Below, piece by piece: positions 25,920 to 38,132 of a stretch of 64,000 nt of DNA. Below the pieces are notes generated by a model, which saw nothing but the letters and a program-made list of their open reading frames with translations, was not told the DNA's origin and did not search any database. Within the stretch, counting starts at the first letter, position 1. Each line of letters begins with the position of its first letter. This stretch comes from Loktanella sp. 3ANDIMAR09 (GTDB taxonomy: Bacteria > Pseudomonadota > Alphaproteobacteria > Rhodobacterales > Rhodobacteraceae): NCBI RefSeq assembly GCF_001420005.1, contig NZ_LJAK01000008.1, forward strand, positions 62,001-126,000, in the 5' to 3' direction. A program made the translations under genes and the position numbers.

Positions 25920-27174
25920 CGTTCAGACGCATCACATGCCCGGCAAGGTAAAGCGACCCGCAGATCAGAACGCGCACCGGATCACCACCTGCAAAACCCG
26001 ACAAGGCATCCTGCACGCTGTCGGCGCTGCGTGCCGTCATCCCGACTGATGCTGCGATGCGGGCCGTTTCATCGGCGGGGATCGTATTCGCCTCGTCGGG
26101 AATGGAGACGGCTGTCAGGCTGTCCGCGACAGCGGCCAGCGGGGACAGATAGCCTGCGATGTCCTTGGTGTTCAGCATGCCGCAGACCAGATGCGTGGGT
26201 TTGCGGGGCAAGGCGGCGAGCGTCTGGGCGATCATCCGGCCCGCGGCGGGGTTATGGCCTCCGTCCAGCCACAGCTCTGCGGGGGCGGCCAAATCGACAA
26301 GCGCGCCGGTGGTCAGGCGTTCCATCCGTGCAGGCCAATAGGCGCGGGTGACAGCGGCCTCGCAGGCGGCATCGGTCGCCCCCAGATGACGCAGCCCCGC
26401 AATCGCGGCCCCGGCATTGGTGATCTGATGCGGTCCGGGCAGATTCGGCAGCGGCAGGTCCAGCAGTCCGGTTTCATCCTGATAGATCAGCCGGTCGCGT
26501 TCCACGCCGACATGCCAGTGTTGGCCGTAGGCCAGCAGCGGCGCGCCCAGCCGGGCGGCGCGGTCCTCGATCACCTCCAGCGCCTGAGGATGTTGCGGGC
26601 CGACAACGCAAGGGATGCCGCGTTTCAGGATACCTGCCTTTTCGCCCGCGATCTGCGTGATGGTGTCGCCAAGAAACGATTGGTGGTCCAGATCGACCGG
26701 CGTGATGACGCATAGACGCGGTGTCATCACATTGGTCGCGTCCAGCCGTCCGCCCAATCCGACCTCCAGCAAGGTCCAGTCGGCATGTGTTTCGGCAAAG
26801 GCCAGCAGTGCTGCAACGGTCGTGATCTCGAAATAGGTGATCGGTGCGGGGCCGTTGGCCGTATAGGCGCGGTCCAGCACGCGGGTCAGCGCGTCTTCGG
26901 AAATCAGATCGCCCGCTAGCCGGATGCGTTCATGAAACCGAGCCAGATGCGGCGAGGTATATGCGTGGACCGCAGCGCCATCGCGTTCCAGACCAGCCCG
27001 CATCATGGCCTGCGTGCTGCCTTTGCCATTGGTGCCTGCGATGTGGACCACGGGGGGCAACCTGTCCTGCGGATTGTCCAGCGCCGCCAGCAGCCGCCAG
27101 ACGCGATCCAGCGTCAGGTCGATCACCTTGGGGTGCAGCGTCATCATCCGTTGCAGGATCAGATCAGATGTCAT
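25909..27174 (-). CDS. folC: Folylpolyglutamate/dihydrofolate synthase
   Basis: FolC adds glutamate to dihydropteroate and to tetrahydrofolates. The 421-residue Mur-ligase-like enzyme has the P-loop GTNGKGST near residue 47, the SPHLARFHERI segment, the LLEVGLGGRLDATN motif near 139, and the C-terminal DGGHNP motif. It lies downstream of accD with a 57-bp gap, a common pairing in proteobacteria. Its 3' end overlaps the secreted-protein gene. Confidence 0.96.
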   Translation of the reverse strand: MTSDLILQRMMTLHPKVIDLTLDRVWRLLAALDNPQDRLPPVVHIAGTNGKGSTQAMMRAGLERDGAAVHAYTSPHLARFHERIRLAGDLISEDALTRVLDRAYTANGPAPITYFEITTVAALLAFAETHADWTLLEVGLGGRLDATNVMTPRLCVITPVDLDHQSFLGDTITQIAGEKAGILKRGIPCVVGPQHPQALEVIEDRAARLGAPLLAYGQHWHVGVERDRLIYQDETGLLDLPLPNLPGPHQITNAGAAIAGLRHLGATDAACEAAVTRAYWPARMERLTTGALVDLAAPAELWLDGGHNPAAGRMIAQTLAALPRKPTHLVCGMLNTKDIAGYLSPLAAVADSLTAVSIPDEANTIPADETARIAASVGMTARSADSVQDALSGFAGGDPVRVLICGSLYLAGHVMRLNDAG

Positions 27175-27231
27175 GGCCGCATCCTGTGGGGGAGTGTTGC
27201 CGCGGGGCCGGCTGGCGGCCGGCCGTCCGCG

Positions 27232-28185
27232 CTATTTGGACTGTTCGGTTTCGGCCAGATCTGTGGGTGTGGCCGGCAGTGCGACCTCGGCTTCGCTGGG
27301 AAGGTGCGGCGCTGGCAGGTCACCTGCAACGGGCGGTTCCATCTTCATCAGCATCCGCAGGATCGTGACCAGTTCTTCCTTCAGCTCGGTGCGGGGTGTC
27401 ACACGGTCCAGCATCCCGTGGTCCAGCAGGTATTCGGCACGCTGGAAACCCTCTGGCAGCTGTTCACCGATCGTCTGTTCGATGACCCGCGCCCCGGCAA
27501 AGCCGATCAGCGCGTTGGGTTCCGCGATCTGGACGTCACCCAGCATGGCATAGGACGCCGTGACGCCGCCTGTCGTCGGGTGCGTCAGCACGACGATATA
27601 GGGCAGGCCTGCCTCCTTGAGCATCTGCACCGCGATTGTCGTGCGCGGCATCTGCATCAGGCCCAGGATGCCCTCTTGCATCCGGGCACCGCCAGCAGCG
27701 GAAAACAGGATAAAGGGGCGACCCAGCTCGATGGCGCGTTCGGCCCCCGCGATGATGGCGTTGCCGACGTACATCGACATGGACCCACCCATGAAACTGA
27801 AATCCTGCACCGCGACGACGACGGGCGTGCGGCCCATTTCGCCTTCGGCCACCAGCATGGCGTCCTTTTCACCGGTCTTGCGGCGGGCATCGCGCAGACG
27901 GTCGGTATATTTTTTCTGATCGCGGAAATTCAGCGGGTCAGTGACGGGTTCCGGTACCGCAACCTCGGTGTAGATGCCGCCATCGAACAAGGACAACAGG
28001 CGGTCGCGGGCACCGATCGGCATGTGATTGCCGCAGTTTCCGCAGACATTCAGGTTGTCGGCCAGTTCGCGGTGAAACAGCATCGTGCCGCAGTCATCAC
28101 ACTTCGTCCACAGATTGTCCGGGGTTTCGCGCCGTGAAAACAGGGCGTTGACCTTGGGGCGGACGTAATTGGTGATCCAGTTCAT
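27232..28185 (-). CDS. accD: Acetyl-CoA carboxylase carboxyltransferase subunit beta
   Basis: AccD pairs with AccA to transfer the carboxyl group from biotin to acetyl-CoA, the first step of fatty-acid synthesis. The 317-residue protein has the N-terminal zinc ribbon (CDDC ... CGNC), and the carboxylase core with [10 protein letters not shown] and [11 protein letters not shown]. The start MNWITNYV at 28185 matches the family. The C-terminal tail after residue 280 is Pro/Ala/Glu-rich and low in complexity. It heads the accD-folC run. Confidence 0.97.
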   Translation of the reverse strand: MNWITNYVRPKVNALFSRRETPDNLWTKCDDCGTMLFHRELADNLNVCGNCGNHMPIGARDRLLSLFDGGIYTEVAVPEPVTDPLNFRDQKKYTDRLRDARRKTGEKDAMLVAEGEMGRTPVVVAVQDFSFMGGSMSMYVGNAIIAGAERAIELGRPFILFSAAGGARMQEGILGLMQMPRTTIAVQMLKEAGLPYIVVLTHPTTGGVTASYAMLGDVQIAEPNALIGFAGARVIEQTIGEQLPEGFQRAEYLLDHGMLDRVTPRTELKEELVTILRMLMKMEPPVAGDLPAPHLPSEAEVALPATPTDLAETEQSK

Positions 28186-28242
28186 GGGGTGCGGCCTCTC
28201 TTGATTGACTTGGAAATAGCGACCGTGCGTCATGAATGCAAT

Positions 28243-29142
28243 CTACACCCGCAGCGCGACCCGCGCGGCCAGCCACATGACCAGCACACCCATGACCGAC
28301 ACCACGATGTCGAACAATGTGAACGGCGTCAGCAGTGCCATCAATCCGGCGTCATCGGGCGGCAGATCACCCGCATAAGGGTAAAGTAGCAGCGCAAGCC
28401 CGCTGGAGGGCGTCTGTGCCTCGGCGATGATGACGGTGGCAAAGACGTTGTTGGCCACATGCAGTCCCACGGCTGCGCCCAAGGTGCCGGTGCGGGCCGT
28501 CAGATCGGCGCAGGCCAGTCCCAGCAATGTGGCCCAGCCGGCCCAGAGCACGCCGGCAGCCACCGTGTCACCATTATAGAGATGCCCAAAACCGAAATAG
28601 ACCGAAGGCAGCACCATCCAGACCCAGCGACTGGATGACAACGCCCCAAGTTGCTGTTGCAGATAACCGCGATACAGCAGCTCTTCGGTTGCGCACTGGA
28701 TCGTGATTGCAACGAGGCCGGGCAGCAGCCAGACCAGCCAGAGCGCGGGATTGCGCAGCCCCAGATCCTCGGACAGGTCGAACCACAGCAGGGCCGGTTC
28801 CTGCGCCAGCAACACAAGCGAGACCGCGAGCGTTGCCACGACGGTTTGCTGCAGTGCCAGATTGCGCGGACCGATCATGCTGGCAAGGCCGCGTTGGTGC
28901 AGCAGGCGTACGGCAAGGATCAGGACGGCGGCGGGCAGGATGAACAGTCCGAAATCCAGCACCGTCGCCGCCGGTGTCGACAGATCGGCGTCCGGACCCA
29001 GCAGGCCGAAATAGATCTGCGGCATGATCGCAAAGGCGATCTCGAAGATGATGAGGACGGCGATGATGCGAAACAGGCTGCCTGCGGGACGGGCAGGGGC
29101 CGTGAATGCCGCCATCGCAAGGTAAGGTCGGTGCCAGATCAT
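28243..29142 (-). CDS. CPBP-family intramembrane protease
   Basis: This 299-residue membrane protein has about eight hydrophobic segments and the ABI/CPBP motifs: EELLYRGYL (EExxxR, near residue 155), the second-motif FGHLYNG with catalytic His, and the third with HVANN. These mark the CaaX-protease-like glutamic peptidases (Rce1 relatives). The substrate is unknown. It is divergent from ilvD across a 103-bp gap. Confidence 0.92.
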   Translation of the reverse strand: MIWHRPYLAMAAFTAPARPAGSLFRIIAVLIIFEIAFAIMPQIYFGLLGPDADLSTPAATVLDFGLFILPAAVLILAVRLLHQRGLASMIGPRNLALQQTVVATLAVSLVLLAQEPALLWFDLSEDLGLRNPALWLVWLLPGLVAITIQCATEELLYRGYLQQQLGALSSSRWVWMVLPSVYFGFGHLYNGDTVAAGVLWAGWATLLGLACADLTARTGTLGAAVGLHVANNVFATVIIAEAQTPSSGLALLLYPYAGDLPPDDAGLMALLTPFTLFDIVVSVMGVLVMWLAARVALRV

Positions 29143-29245
29143 GCGCCACGTTATGCTGCGTCTGCACGGTCCTGCAACAGCAGTTGCGACTTGTCAGGAA
29201 GGGGTCCGCAAATTAGACCCGTGCCGAGCCCCTGAGGAGAATGCA

Positions 29246-31009
29246 ATGACCGCCAATCGCCCCGACAAATCCAAGCTGCCCAGCCGTCACGTGACCGAAG
29301 GCCCCGCGCGCGCGCCGCACCGGTCCTATTACTATGCAATGGATCTGACCGAGCAGGACATCGCCCAGCCCTTTGTCGGCGTTGCGACCTGCTGGAACGA
29401 GGCAGCCCCCTGCAACATCGCGCTGAACTGGCAGGCACAATCCGTCAAGCGCGGCGTCAAGGAAGCGGCTGGCACCCCGCGTGAGTTCACGACGATCACC
29501 GTCACCGACGGAATCGCGATGGGCCACGAAGGCATGCGGTCCTCGCTTGCTTCGCGCGAAGCCATTGCCGACACGGTGGAGCTGACGATGCGCGGTCATG
29601 GCTATGACGCGCTGGTGGGTCTGGCAGGCTGCGACAAATCGCTGCCGGGCATGATGATGGCGATGATCCGTCTGAACGTGCCGTCGGTCTTCATGTATGG
29701 CGGGTCGATCCTGCCGGGCAAGGCCCCCGCCGGTGCGGACCTGCCGGGCGATTTCGGCGAACGCGATCTGACGGTGCAGGACATGTTCGAGGCCGTGGGC
29801 CGTTATCAGTCCGGCGAAATGACCGAAGAACAGCTGGCAATCCTGGAACGTGTGGCCTGTCCGTCCGCTGGTGCCTGTGGCGGCCAGTTCACGGCCAACA
29901 CGATGGCCTGCGTGTCCGAGGCGATCGGTCTGGCGCTGCTGAATTCCTCTGGCATGCCCGCCCCCTACAAGGACCGCGCGCAATACGGCGAGGCGTCGGG
30001 CCGCGCCGTGATGCACCTGATCAACGAAAACATCCGTGCCCGTGATGTCGTCACCCGCAAGAGTCTGGAAAACGCGGCGCGCGTCGTCGCCTGCACCGGT
30101 GGGTCGACAAACGCCGGTCTGCACCTGCCCGCGATGGCGCACGAGGCAGGGATTGATTTCGACCTGTGGGACGTCTGCGACATCTTCAAGGACACGCCGT
30201 ATTTCGTCGACATGAAACCCGGCGGTCAGGCTGTCGCCAAGGACCTGTTCGACGCAGGTGGCATTCCCGTCGTGATGAAAGAGCTGCGCAAGGCCGGCCT
30301 GATCCACGAGGATTGCATCACATCCTCCGGCAAGACCATCGGCGAAGAGCTGGACATGATCAAAGGTGAGCCGGACGGTAAAGTGATCCACTTTATCGAC
30401 AACCCGATCACCAAGACCGGCGGCGTCGTCGGCCTGCGCGGCAACGTGGCCCCCGATGGTGCAATCGTCAAGGTTGCGGGCATGTCCGATGCAGAGCAGG
30501 TCTTTAGCGGTCCGGCCCGTGTGTTCGAGAACGAAGAAGAGGCATTTGCCGCCGTCAAGGCGCGCGAATACAAGGAAGGCGAAGTCCTCGTCATCCGCAA
30601 CGAAGGCCCCGCCGGCGGTCCGGGGATGCGTGAAATGCTGGCGACCACCGCCGCCCTGTCCGGTCAGGGCATGGGCAAGAAGGTGGCCCTGATCACCGAC
30701 GGGCGTTTTTCGGGCGCGACACGCGGGTTCTGCGTCGGTCACGTCGGACCAGAGGCCGCGCATGGTGGTCCCATTGCCTTGCTGCAAAACGGCGACGTCA
30801 TCACCATCAACGCGCTGACCGGCGAATTGTCTGTTAATGTCAGCGATGCCGACATGGATGCGCGCCGCGCGGCCTGGCCTGGCCCGCGGCCCACGAACTA
30901 TGCCTCTGGTGCGGTCTGGAAATTTGCGCAGCTGGTGGGTGGTGCCCGCAAGGGCGCCGTGACCCATCCCGGTGCAAAGGCGGAAACCCACGTTTACATG
31001 GACCTGTAA
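29246..31009 (+). CDS. ilvD: Dihydroxy-acid dehydratase
   Basis: IlvD dehydrates dihydroxyisovalerate and dihydroxymethylvalerate to the keto acids of valine, leucine and isoleucine synthesis, using an iron-sulfur cluster. The 587-residue protein keeps the cluster cysteines in the family contexts [18 protein letters not shown] and SAGACGG, plus the [10 protein letters not shown] segment near the C-terminus. A GAGGAG site precedes the ATG at 29246; an open frame extends upstream but lacks a site. A 628-residue open frame on the opposite strand is a compositional shadow. Confidence 0.97.
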   Translation: MTANRPDKSKLPSRHVTEGPARAPHRSYYYAMDLTEQDIAQPFVGVATCWNEAAPCNIALNWQAQSVKRGVKEAAGTPREFTTITVTDGIAMGHEGMRSSLASREAIADTVELTMRGHGYDALVGLAGCDKSLPGMMMAMIRLNVPSVFMYGGSILPGKAPAGADLPGDFGERDLTVQDMFEAVGRYQSGEMTEEQLAILERVACPSAGACGGQFTANTMACVSEAIGLALLNSSGMPAPYKDRAQYGEASGRAVMHLINENIRARDVVTRKSLENAARVVACTGGSTNAGLHLPAMAHEAGIDFDLWDVCDIFKDTPYFVDMKPGGQAVAKDLFDAGGIPVVMKELRKAGLIHEDCITSSGKTIGEELDMIKGEPDGKVIHFIDNPITKTGGVVGLRGNVAPDGAIVKVAGMSDAEQVFSGPARVFENEEEAFAAVKAREYKEGEVLVIRNEGPAGGPGMREMLATTAALSGQGMGKKVALITDGRFSGATRGFCVGHVGPEAAHGGPIALLQNGDVITINALTGELSVNVSDADMDARRAAWPGPRPTNYASGAVWKFAQLVGGARKGAVTHPGAKAETHVYMDL

Positions 31010-31013
31010 CGCG

Positions 31014-31631
31014 GTGTTGCGCGGATCGATCCTGGCGGTGGCGCTGGCCGCACTTGCAGCTTGCGACCTGCCGGGGACAGTTTCCGGGCCGGACGCCACG
31101 ACATTGCGCCTGACCGGGGGCGTCGTGGTGGCGGCGCCGCAGGGTTACTGCATCGATCCGCAGGTGACGCGCCCGCAGCGCGGGTTTGCATTCCTTGCGG
31201 CCTGCGCCGCGATCAATGCGGCATCGGACAGGCCCCTGCCGGACCTGATGGCGCTGATTACCGTTCAGGTCGGTGACGCAAACAGCGCGTTGGTGGCAGG
31301 GTCCGAACCTGCCTTTCGCGCCTTTCTGGAAACCCAGCAGGGCGCGACCCTGCTGGGCGTGTCCGACATCGGTGGGCCGGTCGAGGTCCTGAACACGGGT
31401 GCCGCGACAAATGCCGTGACCGTCTATACCCGCGACACGGCCCCCCCCGATATCGTCGGCAGCCAACCCGAAAGCTGGCGTTTGTTCACCGACCTGCGCG
31501 GGCGGGTCGTGACGATCACGGTGCGCGGCCTGACCCAGGCTCCGTTGACGCAGGTTCAGTCGCGCGAGGTGCTGGACCAGATGTTGCAGCAGTTGCGGGC
31601 GGCCAATAGCGTGCAACAATCGACGACGTGA
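31014..31631 (+). CDS. Putative lipoprotein of unknown function
   Basis: Starting at GTG 31014, five bases past the ilvD stop, this gene encodes 205 residues with a lipoprotein signal: LRGSILAVALAALAAC, lipobox LAAC. The mature protein has two further cysteines (YCIDPQ, AACAAIN) and no recognisable catalytic motif. A longer frame from GTG 30972 would overlap ilvD by 38 bp and bury the signal peptide, so the later start is preferred. A C8 run occurs at 31441-31448. It is probably co-transcribed with ilvD. Confidence 0.75.
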   Translation: MLRGSILAVALAALAACDLPGTVSGPDATTLRLTGGVVVAAPQGYCIDPQVTRPQRGFAFLAACAAINAASDRPLPDLMALITVQVGDANSALVAGSEPAFRAFLETQQGATLLGVSDIGGPVEVLNTGAATNAVTVYTRDTAPPDIVGSQPESWRLFTDLRGRVVTITVRGLTQAPLTQVQSREVLDQMLQQLRAANSVQQSTT

Positions 31632-31725
31632 TGACTTGGCATTGTTTCTATTTTGGAAATAGTCGTGCAGATCGTCCCATGGCCGCACATGCGCAGTTCG
31701 GCCCAGAAGACTGAAGGAGCGTTTG

Positions 31726-32496
31726 GTGGGTTTAGGCAGACAGGCAATCGGACGGCTCTTGCATCGGTGGAGCCTGCGACGCTGGACCCGGCTGGCCCGC
31801 GCGGCTGAAACGGCCGACCTGGACAAATTGCATCAGCAGCGCTTGATGGCGAGCCAGTTGATGACGCGCCTGTCTGAACTGAATTTCGTTGCCGACAGTC
31901 GACTGGCCTTGCCGCGTGTCGGCACAAACGCATTTGTCAGACCAGGCGGTACACTCTGGTCGTGGCGACCGCGTGCCTGGCGTGGGCCGTTGCCGGAAAT
32001 GGGCATTGCCGCCGTCGGCAACCGCGCCAGCCTGGGCGATCATCTGACGGTGTTTCATGATTGCGACATCAGTGAACTGACGCTTCGCCAGATCCGAAAT
32101 ACGCGCACCAGTGACATGGCACCCTATGGTCTGCGACTGGACGTTTTCAGGTTTGACGGCAGTTTCCTCAGTCTGGTGCTGGATTTGCCCGCAGAGGCAA
32201 TCGACGGCCTGTTGAAACGGCATATCATCCGGTTGGCAGTCAACGTGGAACTGGAACAGCCGCTGGAAATCTTTGCGCGGTTGAACGTCCGTCACGGTCC
32301 GAACACCGAACAGATGGTGCAAGAGATCAAGAATGCGGATGGTGAAATGGTCGTCGAATTCGACCTTGCCTATAGCGACATCAACGAGCGGCGGATCGAG
32401 GCAGCCTGGCTGGACCTGATTTTCGAAGGGGCCGAGATGAACCAGATCACCCTGCGCGACGTCACCTTGTGCCGTTATCCGCGCGCCGAACTGTAA
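31726..32496 (+). CDS. Conserved protein of unknown function (possibly DUF6478)
   Basis: This 256-residue protein has a basic N-terminus (GRLLHRWSLRRWTRLARAAE). A beta-rich middle follows (GTLWSWRPRAWRGPLPEMG; FHDCDISELTLRQI), then a final strand-rich section ending DVTLCRYPRAEL. No signal peptide or membrane helix is evident. I associate it tentatively with a Rhodobacteraceae-restricted family (DUF6478), but this is memory, not a search. A GTG start at 31726 is favoured by AAGGAG six bases upstream; TTG 31723 is too close. The next gene follows after 12 bp, suggesting a functional pair. Confidence 0.7.
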   Translation: MGLGRQAIGRLLHRWSLRRWTRLARAAETADLDKLHQQRLMASQLMTRLSELNFVADSRLALPRVGTNAFVRPGGTLWSWRPRAWRGPLPEMGIAAVGNRASLGDHLTVFHDCDISELTLRQIRNTRTSDMAPYGLRLDVFRFDGSFLSLVLDLPAEAIDGLLKRHIIRLAVNVELEQPLEIFARLNVRHGPNTEQMVQEIKNADGEMVVEFDLAYSDINERRIEAAWLDLIFEGAEMNQITLRDVTLCRYPRAEL

Positions 32497-32508
32497 GGAG
32501 CCACCGTC

Positions 32509-32886
32509 ATGTCGGAACTGAAACTGATCAAGCTGCGGATGATTGCCGGCCTGTGGCAGGGCGAATTGTCGGGTGTCACGGGGGACACCCCGCCCGCGCT
32601 GATCGTGTCGCAGGGAGCAGAGGCCTTGCCCGCGCCGACGCTGAACCGGCTGGAGGACGGCAAATGGCTGGTTGATGTTCCCATTCCGGCTGATCGCTTG
32701 GGGGACGGCGTGCAGACCTTTGTGATCAGCACACGCGATACCGGGGACACACTCGCCAGTTTTGCCTTTCTGGGGGGCGAGGCGCTGTCGAACGATATTC
32801 GCGCGGAACTGGACCTGTTGCGCGGCGAGCTGGACATGCTCAAGCGCGCGTTTCGGCGGCATTGCGTGGAAACCGCCGGGAACTGA
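32509..32886 (+). CDS. Conserved protein of unknown function
   Basis: This 125-residue protein has an acidic beta-rich N-terminal part (SELKLIKLRMIAGLWQGEL ... WLVDVPIPADRL ... TFVISTRDTGDT) followed by a C-terminal helix with heptad character (ALSNDIRAELDLLRGELDMLKRAF). That suggests an oligomerising coiled coil. It has an AAGGAG ribosome-binding site. It lies 12 bp after the 31726-32496 gene and is likely its partner. No family was recognised. Confidence 0.7.
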   Translation: MSELKLIKLRMIAGLWQGELSGVTGDTPPALIVSQGAEALPAPTLNRLEDGKWLVDVPIPADRLGDGVQTFVISTRDTGDTLASFAFLGGEALSNDIRAELDLLRGELDMLKRAFRRHCVETAGN

Positions 32887-32894
32887 TGCACTGA

Positions 32895-35662
<2,768 letters not shown>

Positions 35663-35720
35663 GAAATCGCGGTATTGTCAGGCGCGTGACCCAATCCCGC
35701 CCGATTTGACAGGCAAGAAC

Positions 35721-35747
35721 GGTCCAACAGTTAACAGTGTTAGGACC
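35721..35747 (+). promoter_or_regulatory. Inverted repeat covering the LysR-gene ribosome-binding site
   Basis: GGTCCAACA pairs with TGTTAGGACC (one bulged A) around an 8-nt centre containing GTTAAC. The right arm includes the AGGA ribosome-binding site, and the ATG follows 4 bp later. It may be an autoregulatory operator or an RNA hairpin that limits translation. Confidence 0.55.
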
Positions 35748-35751
35748 GGAC

Positions 35752-36657
35752 ATGGATCGCCTTACCGAGATGGAAGCCTTTGCCACGGTCGTGGATCAGG
35801 GTGGCTTTACCGACGCCGCCAAGAAGATGGGAATCTCTAAATCCGCCGTGTCAAAGCACGTCTCGTCACTCGAGGCGCGACTGGGTGCCCGGCTCTTGAA
35901 TCGCACGACCCGCAGGGTCAGTCCGACGGAAATCGGCCTGGCCTATTATGACCGCGCCCGCCGGGTGTTGAATGACGCAGGCGAGGCGGACGCACTGGTC
36001 ACATCCATGCAATCCGCCCCGTCGGGCCTGCTGCGGATTTCGGTCGCGACGGATTTCGGGGTGAACCACCTGTCACCGGTCCTGGGTGAATTCCTGTCCG
36101 AATTCAGCGACATTACCGTGAACATGGTGCTGAACAACCGCTACGTCGAACTGATTTCCGAAGGGTTCGACATGGCCATTCGCATCGGTGAGCTGGAGGA
36201 CAGCACCCTGCGCGCGCGCAAGCTGACGGAAACCAGCCGACGTATGATTGCCTCGCCTGCCTATTTCGAACAATACGGCCGGCCCGAAAAAATCGACGAT
36301 CTGAACGAACACAAGTTGCTGCATTATTCCAATGCCGCCAATTCAGCAGTCTGGAAACTGACAGCGCCATCGGGCGAAAAGCGGCAGGTCCGGACGGCGG
36401 GCTGGCTGACCGTGAACGACGGACAGTCGCTGCTGAACGCCTGCGTCGGCGGTCTGGGCATCGCCTATCTGCCTAGCTTTCTCTACGCTGATGCGATGCG
36501 CAAGGGTCTGGTCGAAGAGGCGATCCCCGATCTGCCGGTTGAAACCCAAGGCATCTATGCCGTTTATCCGCCCGGCCGTTTCACACAGCCAAAGGTGCGT
36601 GCATTCATTGATTTTCTGGTGAATGCCTTTGCGGAAAAAGGCCCTGAATCCTGGTAA
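35752..36657 (+). CDS. LysR-family transcriptional regulator
   Basis: This 301-residue regulator has the N-terminal winged helix-turn-helix (FTDAAKKMGISKSAVSKHVS, residues 20-40) and the LysR substrate-binding domain with the CrgA-type pattern (LRISVATDFGVNHLSP). The ligand is unknown. The ATG at 35752 has AGGA six bases upstream; that site lies inside an inverted repeat, which suggests autoregulation. The gene ends directly against the convergent OmpA-family gene. Confidence 0.93.
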   Translation: MDRLTEMEAFATVVDQGGFTDAAKKMGISKSAVSKHVSSLEARLGARLLNRTTRRVSPTEIGLAYYDRARRVLNDAGEADALVTSMQSAPSGLLRISVATDFGVNHLSPVLGEFLSEFSDITVNMVLNNRYVELISEGFDMAIRIGELEDSTLRARKLTETSRRMIASPAYFEQYGRPEKIDDLNEHKLLHYSNAANSAVWKLTAPSGEKRQVRTAGWLTVNDGQSLLNACVGGLGIAYLPSFLYADAMRKGLVEEAIPDLPVETQGIYAVYPPGRFTQPKVRAFIDFLVNAFAEKGPESW

Positions 36658-37569
36658 TCAACGGGTCCCGGTGACCACGGCCTCGACACGACGGTTCGCA
36701 CGGCGACCGTCGTCTGTCAGGTTGCTGGCCACCGGTGACAGGTAGCCCATGCCAGCCGGTGTCAGTTGGGCGCGGGGCACGCCGTAATCAGCGACCAGAC
36801 GTTCCACGACAGCGGCAGCACGGCTGCGCGAAATCGCGATATTGCCGTCCAGCGCGCCTTCGGCGTCGGTGTGGCCCACGATGCTGATCGCCAGATCCGG
36901 GTTGTCCGCCAAAAAGTCGGCCAGCGCACGTAGTGCAGCGCTCTCACCGCTTGCAAGGGCGGTCGCCCCCGTCGCGAATGTGACGCCGTCCAGAACAGCC
37001 CGTCCCTGCGCCATCAGCTTTTCCCCAAGATCGCCATTCACGGTGGTGGCGCGCAGGGTCGGTGCCGCGGTCGTGAGGGTCGGCAGGTCATCCGATGTGG
37101 GTGCAATCCGGGTGATCTGGACAAATCCCGCCTGCGGCGTGTGACTGACCAGCAGGCTGACAGCATTTTCCCCGTTTACGGCGGACAAGTGGCGAAAGGC
37201 TCCCAGATCGACCTGCATCTGAGGAGGTGGCGTCACGGGGATCGCAAATCGGAAATCAAAGCCCCCGCAATCCACATCGGCGCATTCATGGATCACGTCA
37301 AAACCCGCGTTGGTCAATTGATCCCGGAGGCTGCGCAGGATCGGCAAGGTATCAAGCCCCGGTGCGTCGATCCGCCAGACCTCGATCTGCTGCGCCCCCT
37401 CGACGGGGCGGCTGGGCAGGACACCATCCACCCAAGGCCCCGTCGGCAGCAGGTAGCGGACGTCGGCGTCCCGGGTCTCAAAGGTCAGCGACGCGTTGCC
37501 GGGCAGCGCCAGTTCCTGTGCGGCCAGCGGGCCTGCGATCAGCCCAAGACAGAGCGTGAGTGTCTTCAT
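36658..37569 (-). CDS. OmpA-family protein
   Basis: This 303-residue exported protein has a signal peptide (MKTLTLCLGLIAGPLAAQ), an N-terminal domain of unknown type (residues 20-185) with two cysteines in ECADVDCGG, and a C-terminal OmpA/MotB domain (LAISIVGHTDAEGALDGN, then SRSRAAAVVERL) that binds peptidoglycan. It is probably a periplasmic or outer-membrane protein linked to the cell wall. It is the last gene of a four-gene minus-strand operon with ATGA overlaps. Confidence 0.9.
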   Translation of the reverse strand: MKTLTLCLGLIAGPLAAQELALPGNASLTFETRDADVRYLLPTGPWVDGVLPSRPVEGAQQIEVWRIDAPGLDTLPILRSLRDQLTNAGFDVIHECADVDCGGFDFRFAIPVTPPPQMQVDLGAFRHLSAVNGENAVSLLVSHTPQAGFVQITRIAPTSDDLPTLTTAAPTLRATTVNGDLGEKLMAQGRAVLDGVTFATGATALASGESAALRALADFLADNPDLAISIVGHTDAEGALDGNIAISRSRAAAVVERLVADYGVPRAQLTPAGMGYLSPVASNLTDDGRRANRRVEAVVTGTR

Positions 37570-38132
37570 CTGGCCTGGGCGTGGTATGCGGCATTGGGCA
37601 CCATTTCGGTGGCTGACGCGACGCGGTTGGACATGTTGAAAAAAGCGGCCACGCTGGCGATGTCCCAGATGGCACGGTCGCTGAACCCTGCGTCGCGCAA
37701 GGCCTGCCGGTCGCTTTCCTCGATCCGTGATGGTGTTTCTGTCAGCTTTTCGGCGAACCGCAGCATGGCGGTCTGGCGGGTGTCCAGATCAGCGGCACGC
37801 CAGTTCATGACCATCATTTCGCCCAAGGCCGGGTTGCCGGACAACTGCCGCACGGCGGCACCATGGGCGGTCAGGCAGTAGTAACACTTGTTCACCGAAC
37901 TGACGACGACCGCGATCATTTCGCGTTCCAGCTTGGTCAGGTCGGATTGTGCCAGCATCAGATCGTTGTAGAGGGCGGTAAAGGCGTTCAGTTTTTCGAT
38001 GTCAAAGGCATAGGCCCGCAGGACATTGGGCACCATTCCCAGTTTGTCCTGGCAGATGTCGAAATAGGCCTGCGTGGCGTCTGGCAGCGGGTCGACCATC
38101 GGCAGGTCCAGGGCGGTCGGCTGTTCGGTCAT
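37566..38132 (-). CDS. Peroxidase-related enzyme (AhpD/CMD-like)
   Basis: This 188-residue protein belongs to the carboxymuconolactone decarboxylase/AhpD fold. It carries the redox pair CYYC followed by LTAHG (NKCYYCLTAHG, near residue 83) within the typical helical context. Members of the peroxidase-related group reduce peroxides via the CxxC thiols. Both ends overlap neighbours by 4 bp (ATGA), so it is translated with the GNAT protein upstream and the OmpA-family protein downstream. Confidence 0.9.
   Translation of the reverse strand: MTEQPTALDLPMVDPLPDATQAYFDICQDKLGMVPNVLRAYAFDIEKLNAFTALYNDLMLAQSDLTKLEREMIAVVVSSVNKCYYCLTAHGAAVRQLSGNPALGEMMVMNWRAADLDTRQTAMLRFAEKLTETPSRIEESDRQALRDAGFSDRAIWDIASVAAFFNMSNRVASATEMVPNAAYHAQAR

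Noticed and set aside
26932-28137. 401-residue plus-strand frame
   Set aside because: Antisense to folC and accD.
30972-31013. Longer start for the post-ilvD lipoprotein
   Set aside because: It would overlap ilvD and push the lipobox far from the N-terminus.
29213-31099. 628-residue open frame on the minus strand
   Set aside because: It lies antisense to ilvD along its whole length, is rich in His, Gln and Arg from codon-position effects and has no domain.
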